The translations under genes and the position numbers were made by a program. A stretch of 64,000 nt of DNA from positions 1 through 64,000 of the forward strand of contig DCFW01000005.1 of NCBI GenBank assembly GCA_002315435.1, written 5' to 3'. The DNA comes from Bacteroidales bacterium UBA1794. GTDB lineage: Bacteria > Bacteroidota > Bacteroidia > Bacteroidales > Bacteroidaceae. Each line of letters opens with the position of its first letter. The stretch's first letter is position 1. Positions 1 to 7,550 of this stretch are shown here, piece after piece. The notes below the pieces were generated by a model. That model made no database searches, had not been told where the DNA came from, and worked only from the letters and a program-made list of their open reading frames with translations.

Positions 1-484
1 TCGAGAACTCCTATGGATAAAGGGAATGAAGGATGAAGGGAAAAAATTAAACATGAATGTATCAGATATTCTCGCTTTTACTAGAAGAGGAAATAATGAG
101 TCTGTATTCTTATTATTTGATCAAATGGCATAAGGTTGCATTGTATTTTAATATTATGAGGTCTCAGGATTTTAAGTAATTTGTGCATGAGACGAAGGCT
201 GCTTTGGAAAAGCTGACCTTATTGTCGGTAGTATGGCCAGTCGCTATTTGGAACAAAACTATTTTCAAAAACTAAAGCGAACCATCATAATTCTTTAAAT
301 CAGGATTGGCTCTAGTTATTCCGGATGCATAGGCATTAGTAATTGAAATGCTGTTATGGCGAGCTTGATTCCTTACGGTACTCATTGTAAATAGATTGTG
401 CTTCATTACTGACGCACTCCATCTCATTTTGTGACAAAAAAATAGTGTTCAAACTTCGATTAACTCTAGGTTTGAACACTTCTT
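1..484. other. Left chromosomal flank without a recognisable gene
   Basis: This is chromosome left of the prophage. I see only short open stretches with stops in every frame and no family I can name. The one clear element is the hairpin with a T-tract at its right end (436-480). The longer minus-strand reading frame at 354-542 crosses attL and is therefore a product of integration, not an ancestral gene. The region could be a decayed gene or a plain spacer behind the tRNA. Confidence 0.5.
436..480 (-). terminator. Intrinsic terminator, probably the original terminator of tRNA-fMet
   Basis: Perfect 11-bp inverted repeat AGTGTTCAAAC (444-454) and GTTTGAACACT (470-480) with a 15-nt loop. On the minus strand it is followed by seven T residues (complement of 436-442). 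It lies 4 bp left of attL. The minus-strand tRNA-fMet ended at this att site before integration, so this hairpin would have stood directly behind the tRNA. That history is inferred from the geometry. Confidence 0.75.
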
Positions 485-500
485 GTTGCGGAGATCCGAC
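485..500. other. attL core of the prophage
   Basis: The 16-bp sequence GTTGCGGAGATCCGAC occurs here and, exactly and in the same orientation, at 42718-42733. The right copy contains the last 15 nt of the initiator tRNA gene. Identity ends at both flanks (t/a before, a/t after), which defines the core. Together with the integrase next to the right copy this sets the prophage limits. Confidence 0.88.
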
Positions 501-580
501 AAGTGCATATATGACTGAATAAATCATATATCTGAATATCAACGATATACGACTGAAATAATTCTATGATTTAACATATA

Positions 581-600
581 TTTGTCCGAATTTTGTCTGA
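581..600 (+). repeat. Left copy of putative integrase arm-type site
   Basis: TTTGTCCGAATTTTGTCTGA differs by one base from 42641-42660, in the same orientation. Each copy is a tandem pair of a decamer (TTTGTCCGAA, TTTTGTCCGA). The two copies lie 80 bp and 57 bp inside the left and right att cores. That placement at both prophage ends fits arm-type sites bound by the N-terminal domain of a tyrosine integrase. Binding is inferred. Confidence 0.6.
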
Positions 601-610
601 GTAATTATCC

Positions 611-991
611 TTATTTTTTCTTTAGCAAATCTATCATTTCTTCTAAAGCTTTAATACGTTTATCCTTTTCGTCAAGTAGCATTTTCATAGAGTCTACTTG
701 AGTCATGAGCTCACGCTCTCTACCTGAATTTATATTACCAACTGAGTTACCATTACCGATTACACTTCCCATATAGGGTGTGAAAACTACGCTTCTTTCA
801 AAAAATACATCCATAGAACAACTAAAGAAATCTGCTACTTTTTCAATTCTTACAACAGTTGGATTACCGTGCGTTAGTTGAGTAAGCGAATTTGCTTTTT
901 GTGATCCGATTGCACCTAAAAGGTCAGAAGTCTTCAAATTTCTTTCTTTTAGTAATTGTTTGATAATCATTCCATTATACATATCAATCAA
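611..991 (-). CDS. Phage repressor-like XRE/HTH protein
   Basis: Protein of 126 residues or slightly fewer. The N-terminal part (KQLLKERNLKTSDLLGAIG, then SLTQLTHGNPTVVRIEKVADFF) has the layout of an XRE/Cro-CI helix-turn-helix, and the C-terminus is a charged coiled-coil segment likely used for dimerisation. It is transcribed away from the early operon across an operator-like palindrome at 1016-1039, the usual position of a lysogeny repressor. Starts at 991, 982 and 970 are all possible; 970 (MIIKQLLKER) fits the family N-terminus best. No peptidase domain is present, so it is not a LexA-type self-cleaving repressor. Confidence 0.7.
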   Translation of the reverse strand: MIDMYNGMIIKQLLKERNLKTSDLLGAIGSQKANSLTQLTHGNPTVVRIEKVADFFSCSMDVFFERSVVFTPYMGSVIGNGNSVGNINSGRERELMTQVDSMKMLLDEKDKRIKALEEMIDLLKKK

Positions 992-1015
992 GTATTTATT
1001 AATATTTAACTTAAT

Positions 1016-1062
1016 AAATCAAACATATAAGTTTGATTTTATGAAAACATATATTAGTTTTG
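1016..1062 (+). promoter_or_regulatory. Rightward early promoter with overlapping repressor operator
   Basis: AAATCAAAC (1016-1024), 6-nt spacer, GTTTGATTT (1031-1039) is a perfect 9-bp inverted repeat. The -33 box TTTG (1032-1035) lies inside its right arm. After exactly 19 nt comes the -7 box TAGTTTTG (1055-1062). A repressor bound at the palindrome would cover the -33 box of the early promoter that drives the genes from 1102 on. A matching leftward promoter is less clear. Confidence 0.75.
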
Positions 1063-1101
1063 CCATTAAAATTAGTAATAATAATTAAATCAGGCATTAT
1101 A

Positions 1102-1299
1102 ATGATGATAAAAAATGAAAAAGTGAGTATAAATACTCATTACAAAGGTTTGAAGAGAAGCGAAAAGTCTCAATTCATAAAAGAGGTTATGGATAGATGT
1201 GATATCTGCTATCCAACTGTTTTTTACAAATTGTCACATGACAATTGGAGTAAGCTAGAGCGCGAAGCAATCGAAAAAATGATACAAAATGCTGACTAA
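1102..1299 (+). CDS. Small early phage protein, Cro-like position
   Basis: 65 residues from the ATG at 1102; an upstream TTG at 1060 overlaps the promoter -7 box and is unlikely. It is the first gene behind the early promoter. The sequence (HYKGLKRSEKSQFIKEVMDRCDICYPTVFYKLSHDNW) is basic and helical and could be a small DNA-binding protein, but I recognise no named family. It overlaps the next gene by 11 bp, so the two are probably translationally coupled. Confidence 0.6.
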   Translation: MMIKNEKVSINTHYKGLKRSEKSQFIKEVMDRCDICYPTVFYKLSHDNWSKLEREAIEKMIQNAD

Positions 1300-1855
1300 T
1301 ATTGAGTTTTATAATACTCCGGGTGGTGATGTCGCTTGTAAGCAGGTAGACCAAGCAATGTTCATCTTAAATGAATCTCATACGGACATTATAGAGAATA
1401 TGTTGTCAGTCATAAATGAATTGTGGCCGGATGCTTTCAAATGTTTAAGTGAGATTTATTCAAAATCAAGCATGAATAAACGATATTACGAGTATTTAAT
1501 GATACATCGTTTTGTTCGTTGCAATTTTGGAGCGTATGATACTCAGCAGCTTGACATAGATTCTTTTGGTTCATGGCATTTTGAACAAGTACCTTGCCCA
1601 CTTCGTGGTGAATGTAAATTTGAATATATGTTGTGTAATCCGAAGATGAAAACCAAACTCTCGGATCGTGAAACAGAAATTGCTATGCTATTGTGTACAA
1701 AAACTCCTGAAGAGATAGCATCTGATAACAGTATTTCACTTCGTACGGTGTATAATCATATTAATAACATCAAGATAAGATTGAAGGTCCGGACGATAGG
1801 ACAAATCGTATCCTGGTATAAATCTATCGAACATGACGTCAAAACAGTTTTTTAG
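1289..1855 (+). CDS. LuxR-type helix-turn-helix regulator
   Basis: 188 residues. Residues about 125-180 form a GerE/LuxR-type DNA-binding domain: LSDRETEIAMLLCTKTPEEIA, then SLRTVYNHINNIKIRLKV, then a final helix. The N-terminal 120 residues match no receiver or autoinducer domain I know; they contain several cysteines (VRCNF, CPLRGEC, MLCN). The gene is in the early operon, overlapping both neighbours, so a role in phage gene regulation is likely. The target is unknown. Confidence 0.7.
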   Translation: MLTNIEFYNTPGGDVACKQVDQAMFILNESHTDIIENMLSVINELWPDAFKCLSEIYSKSSMNKRYYEYLMIHRFVRCNFGAYDTQQLDIDSFGSWHFEQVPCPLRGECKFEYMLCNPKMKTKLSDRETEIAMLLCTKTPEEIASDNSISLRTVYNHINNIKIRLKVRTIGQIVSWYKSIEHDVKTVF

Positions 1856-2018
1856 CAAGGTCGCTGAAATGCGTGAAGCACAAAGGAGCTATTACAAAAG
1901 CAGAAATATTAATGATTTGAGAACAGTAATGGTTCTTGAAAAAGAGATAGACAAAGAGATTGGTATAGTAAAAGAATATATTCGTTTACACCCGGATTAT
2001 AAACAAAATGAATTTTAA
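1833..2018 (+). CDS. Small conserved-position early phage protein
   Basis: 61-residue, charged, probably helical protein (KVAEMREAQRSYYKSRNINDLRTVMVLEKEIDKEIG). It overlaps the regulator upstream by 23 bp and the antirepressor-like gene downstream by 11 bp, which argues that it is a real coupled gene. No function can be assigned from sequence. Confidence 0.55.
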   Translation: MTSKQFFSKVAEMREAQRSYYKSRNINDLRTVMVLEKEIDKEIGIVKEYIRLHPDYKQNEF

Positions 2019-2532
2019 AGTTATGGATACAAAAGTTTTAGTAAGAGTGAATAATGTGGATATCGTTTCTACAAGTGACGAACAGCTGATCCCCATCAAA
2101 CCTATGTGTCAGGCTTTAGGTATTGGTTATTCAAGTCAATTAAAAAAGATAAAAGAGGACGAAATACTCTCATCAACTGTAGCCGTCAGGACCACAGTTG
2201 GAGCTGATGGAAAAAATAGAGAAATGTGCTGTCTCTCCGTTCGCTATATATTTGGATGGTTATTTACTATAAATCCGTCCAATGTTGTTCCGGAAGCAAG
2301 AGAATCTGTTTTAAAATATAAGCACTTATGTTACGATGCTTTGTATGACTATTTTACAGGGCAACAAAAAAAAGTAATTGAGCAGAACAAGATTGAAATT
2401 GCATTACTTGAAGAGCTTGCTAATTACAACCAGCAAAGGGATCAGATAAATAAAAATATAAATGAGACGAGAAAGCGAATAGAGCAATTGAGAAAGGAAC
2501 GATTAGACAATGATCCAACACTCTTTGATTAA
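2008..2532 (+). CDS. Antirepressor N-terminal domain protein (P22_AR_N type)
   Basis: 174 residues. The first 125 (VNNVDIVSTSDEQLIPIKPMCQALGIGYSSQLKKIKEDEIL, then REMCCLSVRYIFGWLF) match the layout of the phage antirepressor N-terminal domain, also found in BRO-type proteins. The last 50 residues are a coiled coil (EQNKIEIALLEELANYNQQRDQINK). Such proteins often modulate repressors or bind DNA. An alternative start is at 2023. It ends the overlapping early operon. Confidence 0.7.
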   Translation: MNFKVMDTKVLVRVNNVDIVSTSDEQLIPIKPMCQALGIGYSSQLKKIKEDEILSSTVAVRTTVGADGKNREMCCLSVRYIFGWLFTINPSNVVPEARESVLKYKHLCYDALYDYFTGQQKKVIEQNKIEIALLEELANYNQQRDQINKNINETRKRIEQLRKERLDNDPTLFD

Positions 2533-2541
2533 TTAGATACG

Positions 2542-2619
2542 ATGAAGGCGTTAAATAAATTAATTATAGCGTGGTCGATTTGCTTGATATTTGGAATACT
2601 TTGTGCTTTGGCTTTATAA
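2542..2619 (+). CDS. Possible 25-residue membrane peptide
   Basis: Short frame ATG 2542 to TAA 2617-2619, encoding a basic N-terminus followed by one hydrophobic segment (IIAWSICLIFGILCALAL). It sits in the 107-bp gap between the antirepressor-like gene and the primase, on the same strand. It may be a small membrane protein or a chance frame. Confidence 0.3.
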   Translation: MKALNKLIIAWSICLIFGILCALAL

Positions 2620-2639
2620 ACTAAGATAAGAAGAACGAA

Positions 2640-5600
2640 ATGATTAATGAACAAGTGATAGAGCAAGTCCTTGATAGGACGGATATTGTAGATGTAATAA
2701 GTGGCTTTGTACAACTGCAGAAAAAAGGTAGGCTATTTGTAGCTTGTTGCCCATTCCATCAAGAGAAAACGCCAAGTTTTAAGGTTGATCCTGCACGTAA
2801 TACCTGGCACTGTTTTGGAGCGTGCGCCACAGGAGGCAATGCGATATCTTTTTTAATGAGGCATGAGGGTTTTAGTTTTCCTGAAGCAATTAAATGGTTG
2901 GCTTGTAAGTATGGCATTGAGGTTGAAGAGGAGTCGCTTACTCCCGACGAAATAAATCGCCGGCAAAAATATGAGTCGATGCTCATTATCAACGAGGAGT
3001 GCCAAAAATTTTATGCTGAAACTTATGAAACTAAAGAGGCGGCACAAGCTAAGATATATGCAGAAGAACGATGGGGAAGCGACTACGTTCAGGAGATGGG
3101 GATAGGTTATGCCGGTAAAGGATGGACCGGTCTATATGATTATGCTGTACGTAAAGGGTTGAGTATTGAACTGATGAAGGAGCTTGGTTTGCTGAAGGAT
3201 AATAAAAAGACTCATTCTGTATATGACTTTTATCGTGATAGAATTATTATTCCGATACGTGACAGGTATCACCGTGTGATAGCATTTACTGCAAGGGATA
3301 TTAGCGGTGTAGATGATGTGGCTAAGTATATGAATTCAAGCGAAAGCCAGGTATATTCTAAGTCAAAAACTATATTTGGCATAGACTTGGCAGTTCGTGA
3401 GGCAGCGAGATCCGGCAAATTTTATTGTGTTGAAGGTGCTCCGGATGTGATGTCGTTGCAAAAGATTGGAGTGAATAACTCGATTGCTTCGCTTGGATCC
3501 GCTTGGACTAAAGAACAGTTTGAAAGTATAAAAAAATATGCCCAAAAGATCTGTTTTATTCCTGATGCCGATAGTATTAAAGGCAATGAAAAGTATGGTA
3601 CCGGGATTAAAGCTGTGATGAAAAATGGATGTATTGCTTTAAATCAAGGCTGCTTTGTTTCGGTTCGTGAGATTCCTATAGGCAAAGGTAATACGAAGCA
3701 GGATCCTGGAAGCTATTGCTCGGATATCCACAAATTCGAATCACTCAAAGAAGAAGACTTTATAAATTGGTTCGCCCGATATCGCTTTATGGATGCGGAC
3801 ACAAATGAGGACAAAATCAACGTAATGAATGAAATATGTGCGATGATAAGTGCCCTCAATGATGATGTAAAAGAAGAAATGTATCTGAATGACTTGAGCA
3901 ATTATGCCAGCAAGTCGACATGGTCTTCAGCAATGCGCCGGGCAAAGCGCAAAAAACATGCTGATGCCGTAATGGAAGAGAGCAAGAAGATTGATCGGAA
4001 TGATTATAGCAAATATGGATTTTATGAGAATAACGGAGCTTACTGCAGCATGACGAAAGATGGTGATGAATTTGCCTGGAGTAACTTTACCATGAAGCCG
4101 TTGTTTCATATTAAAGATTCGATTTTGCCCAAACGCTTGTATAAAATCAAGAATCAAAGCAATCAAAAAGAAATTGTTGAAATGAAGCAGGAGGATCTTG
4201 TTTCTCTTTCTAAATTCAAACAGAAGATTGAAGGGTTAGGCAATTATGTGTGGTTGGCCACTGATAGAGAATTGACCAAACTAAAACTCTATTTGTATGA
4301 ACAGACTGAAACAGCGGTTGAAGTGAAACAACTTGGTTGGCAACGCAAAGGCTTCTTTGCGTTTGGTAATGGCGTCTATGATACGGATTGGCACCAGGTT
4401 GATGAATATGGTATTGTTCGTCTAAAAGGAGGCAATTTTTATTTGCCGGCACAGTCCAAAATCTATAAAGATGATGTGAAACTATTTCAGTTTGAACGTA
4501 AGTTTGTGCATCTCAATTATTCAAATATCAGCTTGAACGATTATGCCGAGAAGTTGATCGGAGTTTTTGGTGATAATGCTAAGATCGGTTTGTGTTTTTT
4601 GTTGGCCACTTTATTTCGTGATATCATTGTGAGTTATACTAAAAGTTTTCCGATCTTAGATTTGTTTGGTCCTAAAGGTTCCGGTAAATCAGAACTTGGT
4701 CATTCATTAATGAGTTTTTTTATTATTGGCAATACTCCTCCGAACATCCAAAACTCGACAATTGCCTCTATGGCAGATCTTGTTGCACAATGTGCAAATG
4801 CTCTTGTGCATATTGACGAATACAAAAATACGATTGATATGGATAAGAGAGAGTTCTTGAAAGGCTTGTGGGATGGTGCCGGACGTTCTCGTATGAATAT
4901 GGATTTGGATAAGAAACGTGAGATTACGTCTGTGGATTGCGGAGTAGTTATGTCCGGGCAGGAGATGCCGACAATTGATATTGCATTATTCTCGAGATTA
5001 ATTTATTTGACATTTAACAAAACGGATTTCTCAATAGAAGAGAAGAAGCGATTTAATGAGCTTCGTGATATTCGTAAAATGGGACTTTCACATTTAGTAT
5101 TAAAATTATTGCGATTACGCCCTATAATGGAGGCATCATTTTATAATAATTACAAAGGATGTATGGATGATTTAAATAATGCTCTTTCAGGAGAGCGCAT
5201 TGAAGATCGCATACAGCAGAATTGGGTTATACCCTTAGCTTCATTTAGGACGTTGGATCAATCTATTGACATGCCTTTTACTTATCCGGAACTTTTAAAG
5301 ATTGTTGTTAAGGGCATCAAAACTCAAAATGGTGAGTGTAAAAGTAACAATGAACTGGGTAATTTCTGGAGAGTCGTAAGCTATTTGTTTCAAGATGGAG
5401 AGATATATACTAATGCGGATTTTCGTATAGATTATATGGCTAAAATAAAGACGGATAAGATTAAAGATGAAGTAATCTTCAGCCAGGCGAGACAAATACT
5501 CCGTATACTTCCTAATAGAATTTTTATGTTGTATAAGAAATTTGGCAAGCAGATTGGCGATAACATTCTACCTACGGAGTCTTTAAAATATTACTTGATG

Positions 5601-5858
5601 AATAACAATGCTTATTTAGGCAAGATGCCATCGGTTAGATTTAAATGTATACAAAAGGGGCAAGAAGTGTCTATTGGCGAAACAGATCAGTTGGGGCAAA
5701 CTAAATATAATAAGGCTACGGTTGTTAGAGCACCTCTGTGTTTTGACTATGAAATGCTCAAGGAACAGTTTGATATAGCACTTGAGGTAAGTACTGAAGA
5801 TATAGTAGATGAAGAAGAAAGTATAAATAATAAAACACCGGAGAGCCTACCTTTCTAG
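2640..5858 (+). CDS. Primase-helicase: CHC2 zinc finger, TOPRIM and P-loop ATPase
   Basis: 1072 residues, the phage's main replication protein. Residues 36-62 hold the CHC2-type zinc finger (C37, H40, C58, C62). TOPRIM follows at about 255-330 (FYCVEGAPDVMSLQ and CFIPDADS). The C-terminal half has a Walker A GPKGSGKS near 678-685 and a Walker B-like ALVHIDE near 721-727, as in phage helicase/DUF927-like ATPases. It probably primes and unwinds the phage origin, which may lie directly downstream. Oddity: the second zinc pair is C-x3-C (CFGAC) where DnaG-like fingers have C-x2-C. The start at 2640 is the first ATG and directly precedes the domain. Confidence 0.88.
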   Translation: MINEQVIEQVLDRTDIVDVISGFVQLQKKGRLFVACCPFHQEKTPSFKVDPARNTWHCFGACATGGNAISFLMRHEGFSFPEAIKWLACKYGIEVEEESLTPDEINRRQKYESMLIINEECQKFYAETYETKEAAQAKIYAEERWGSDYVQEMGIGYAGKGWTGLYDYAVRKGLSIELMKELGLLKDNKKTHSVYDFYRDRIIIPIRDRYHRVIAFTARDISGVDDVAKYMNSSESQVYSKSKTIFGIDLAVREAARSGKFYCVEGAPDVMSLQKIGVNNSIASLGSAWTKEQFESIKKYAQKICFIPDADSIKGNEKYGTGIKAVMKNGCIALNQGCFVSVREIPIGKGNTKQDPGSYCSDIHKFESLKEEDFINWFARYRFMDADTNEDKINVMNEICAMISALNDDVKEEMYLNDLSNYASKSTWSSAMRRAKRKKHADAVMEESKKIDRNDYSKYGFYENNGAYCSMTKDGDEFAWSNFTMKPLFHIKDSILPKRLYKIKNQSNQKEIVEMKQEDLVSLSKFKQKIEGLGNYVWLATDRELTKLKLYLYEQTETAVEVKQLGWQRKGFFAFGNGVYDTDWHQVDEYGIVRLKGGNFYLPAQSKIYKDDVKLFQFERKFVHLNYSNISLNDYAEKLIGVFGDNAKIGLCFLLATLFRDIIVSYTKSFPILDLFGPKGSGKSELGHSLMSFFIIGNTPPNIQNSTIASMADLVAQCANALVHIDEYKNTIDMDKREFLKGLWDGAGRSRMNMDLDKKREITSVDCGVVMSGQEMPTIDIALFSRLIYLTFNKTDFSIEEKKRFNELRDIRKMGLSHLVLKLLRLRPIMEASFYNNYKGCMDDLNNALSGERIEDRIQQNWVIPLASFRTLDQSIDMPFTYPELLKIVVKGIKTQNGECKSNNELGNFWRVVSYLFQDGEIYTNADFRIDYMAKIKTDKIKDEVIFSQARQILRILPNRIFMLYKKFGKQIGDNILPTESLKYYLMNNNAYLGKMPSVRFKCIQKGQEVSIGETDQLGQTKYNKATVVRAPLCFDYEMLKEQFDIALEVSTEDIVDEEESINNKTPESLPF

Positions 5859-6083
5859 TGCTTGAACATTCATTAATCATTTTATTATTTGAATAGCTGG
5901 GCTGTGAAGTTCGGCTATTCTTGTATAGAAGTTATATATGTGTTTGTGTTATATTTTCTTTCTCTCACGTAAGCTTTTTTTTAACTACATTCACTACATT
6001 ATCTACATTCTAGAAAATGAGATAGTTAATAAGGAAAATGATAGACTACATTGGTACTACATTCTACTACAATTTTTTGTTTG

Positions 6084-6341
6084 ATCTCTCAAAAACTACA
6101 ATCTCTTACAAAAACTACAGATGTAGTATCAATTCTTTAAGGTATAGAATCAATTAAATTACTCATTTTCAATATGATAGATAAAATGTAGTGAATGTAG
6201 TGCTTGTAGGAGGCAAAATACATGTTCTATCTACAATTTTTATATGACTGATTTCTGATTTTTATCAAACAGATATGAATATATTTATGCTCTAGATTAA
6301 ACTAAAAACCTATTTATCACGCAGTTCACTAATTTTATTCC
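6084..6341. repeat. Tandem duplication, copy 1 (decayed)
   Basis: This block abuts a second copy at 6342-6626. Both begin with ATCTCTCAAAAACTACAA. Identity is high over the first 140 bp or so and includes the spaced ACTACAA units and the inverse iteron TGTAGTGAATGTAGTGCTTG. Later the copies differ by small changes and an indel of about 30 bp that removed the promoter-like segment from copy 1. The end of copy 1 matches the first codons of the gene starting at 6564. Confidence 0.8.
6275..6341 (+). pseudogene. Truncated 5' copy of the downstream gene
   Basis: Reads ATG-Asn-Ile-Phe-Met-Leu-stop; beyond the stop codon (6293-6295) codons still resemble the intact gene (IKLKTYL here against LKLETYL in the gene at 6564). 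It is the gene fragment carried by copy 1 of the tandem duplication, with no promoter box left and an early stop. Confidence 0.65.
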
Positions 6342-6626
6342 ATCTCTCAAAAACTACAATTTCTTACAAAAACTACAAATGTAGTATCAATTCTTTAAGG
6401 TGTAAAATTAATTAATATACTCTTTTTCAGTATAATAGATAATATGTAGTGAATGTAGTGCTTGTAAGTGGCAAAAAACATGTTCGCTCTGTAAGGTTTT
6501 ATATGACTGATTTTGTTTAAAATCAAACATAAATACTATATTTGTACTGAAAATCAATTATGTATGAATAATTTTATACTCTATCTTAAACTCGAAACCT
6601 ATTTAGCACAATGGCTCACTAATTCT
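6342..6626. repeat. Tandem duplication, copy 2 (functional, runs into the gene)
   Basis: Second copy of the block at 6084-6341. It keeps the promoter-like TATATTTG (6537-6544) and extends into the first 20 or so codons of the gene at 6564. The duplication unit therefore covered iterons, promoter and gene start, and only this copy stays joined to a full reading frame. Confidence 0.8.
6512..6544 (+). promoter_or_regulatory. Putative promoter of the morphogenesis operon
   Basis: TTTG (6512-6515) and TATATTTG (6537-6544) separated by 21 nt match the Bacteroidota promoter pattern, 20 bp ahead of the ATG at 6564. The same box is missing from duplication copy 1. It would transcribe the 6564 gene and perhaps protease and capsid. 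Confidence 0.5.
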
Positions 6627-7106
6627 CTTGGTGATCCTGTCCGCTTTCCGGTTCAATCAAATGAAAATGCAATCATTCGGCGTTTTTTACAAAAATGTCC
6701 TCAAGACAAAGGGCCTGAAACTTTTGCTCCGGGGTTAACCGGAATAGTTATTCCCGATTCAAAAGCGAAGAATCCCGTTGTTTATAATTATTTCGGTCCT
6801 AAAGCTAAAGATGCGCTCATTGAAGCGATAGAAGATTTGTTTCGTCGTAATATGTGGGCGGAACTTGGAGATATGTTTGATGGTTCTGTCGGACTTAATA
6901 AAGTCATTGCTGCCTGGTGTGAGATGCACGGAATTGATGACGACTATACCGAAACAGTTCGTCAAAAATATTACCGTATTCGTAAGGCCTATGGGAAGAA
7001 AGGCATATTTTTAAATACTTTAACAAGAAAACGTGGGGATGAGAGTGCTGATTTCGTACAGCCCCGAACAACTCCGAACATTGGTTATGGAAATAAAACA
7101 TATTAA
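6564..7106 (+). CDS. Hypothetical phage protein ahead of the head genes
   Basis: 180 residues from the ATG at 6564; the upstream TTG at 6513 lies inside the promoter. There is no clear domain. The C-terminal part (DIDDYTETVRQKYYRIRKAYGKKGIF-like) is helical and basic and might bind DNA. Its first codons are duplicated upstream (6275-6341). It overlaps the next gene by 20 bp. Position between replication and head genes allows either role. Confidence 0.55.
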   Translation: MNNFILYLKLETYLAQWLTNSLGDPVRFPVQSNENAIIRRFLQKCPQDKGPETFAPGLTGIVIPDSKAKNPVVYNYFGPKAKDALIEAIEDLFRRNMWAELGDMFDGSVGLNKVIAAWCEMHGIDDDYTETVRQKYYRIRKAYGKKGIFLNTLTRKRGDESADFVQPRTTPNIGYGNKTY

Positions 7107-7491
7107 AAAGGTAGAAGTAATAGAAGCATGCCATATCACAAAAACTAATCTTATTGGTAATAGGTATGTTGTGGTTGAGCATGATTCCGATTTTACTCAA
7201 TTAGACACGAAAGGTTTGTCTCAACTTGACATATCTGATAAGATTGAGAATAAGGTGCGTATCTATACATTGAAGCTAGTTGCACAAACGTTGGAGCGTT
7301 TCATCGTCGGCAATAAGAAATTTGTATTTAAGGTGACTGCCGTTAGTGGAGAATGTTATTTGATTGGTACTGAAAAAAGACCATATCCGGTCATAAATAA
7401 TTCGGAGAGTTATCCTAATGAGCCGGCCGGTAAGGCAGGCAATACGCTTACCGTTACATATTCTCAACTCTTTATCGCTCAAATTCCCTGA
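7087..7491 (+). CDS. Hypothetical phage protein
   Basis: 134 residues from the ATG at 7087, which overlaps the preceding stop by 20 bp; an upstream start at 7033 would lie deep in the other gene. The sequence alternates predicted strands (RYVVVEHDSDFTQLD, KFVFKVTAVSGECYLIGT) and has no recognised motif. It lies directly before the prohead protease, so a head-related role is possible. Confidence 0.5.
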   Translation: MEIKHIKKVEVIEACHITKTNLIGNRYVVVEHDSDFTQLDTKGLSQLDISDKIENKVRIYTLKLVAQTLERFIVGNKKFVFKVTAVSGECYLIGTEKRPYPVINNSESYPNEPAGKAGNTLTVTYSQLFIAQIP

Positions 7492-7550
7492 TTGCAAGTC
7501 TTTTTAAACAGTTCGAACCTATAGTAATATTGCCTGAAAATCGAGGTAAT

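Larger units (their letters stand above)
5859..6563. other. Iteron-rich intergenic region, candidate replication origin
   Basis: Non-coding and very AT-rich, behind the primase-helicase. The forward strand carries many ACTACATT-like units (5984, 5993, about 6002, 6044, 6055, 6065, 6094, 6113). The 16-bp sequence ACTACATTCACTACAT at 5984-5999 recurs as its exact inverse at 6186-6201 and 6444-6459. Clustered iterons with inverted copies next to the replication gene are typical of phage origins. Function is inferred; the repeats could also be transcription-factor sites. Confidence 0.55.

Noticed and set aside
354..542. 62-codon minus-strand frame at the left end
   Set aside because: It runs across attL and through a terminator hairpin, so it joins host and phage DNA by chance.
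6513..6563. Upstream TTG start for the 6564 gene
   Set aside because: The extension would start within the -33 box and span the -7 box of the putative promoter, and adds residues unlike a real N-terminus.
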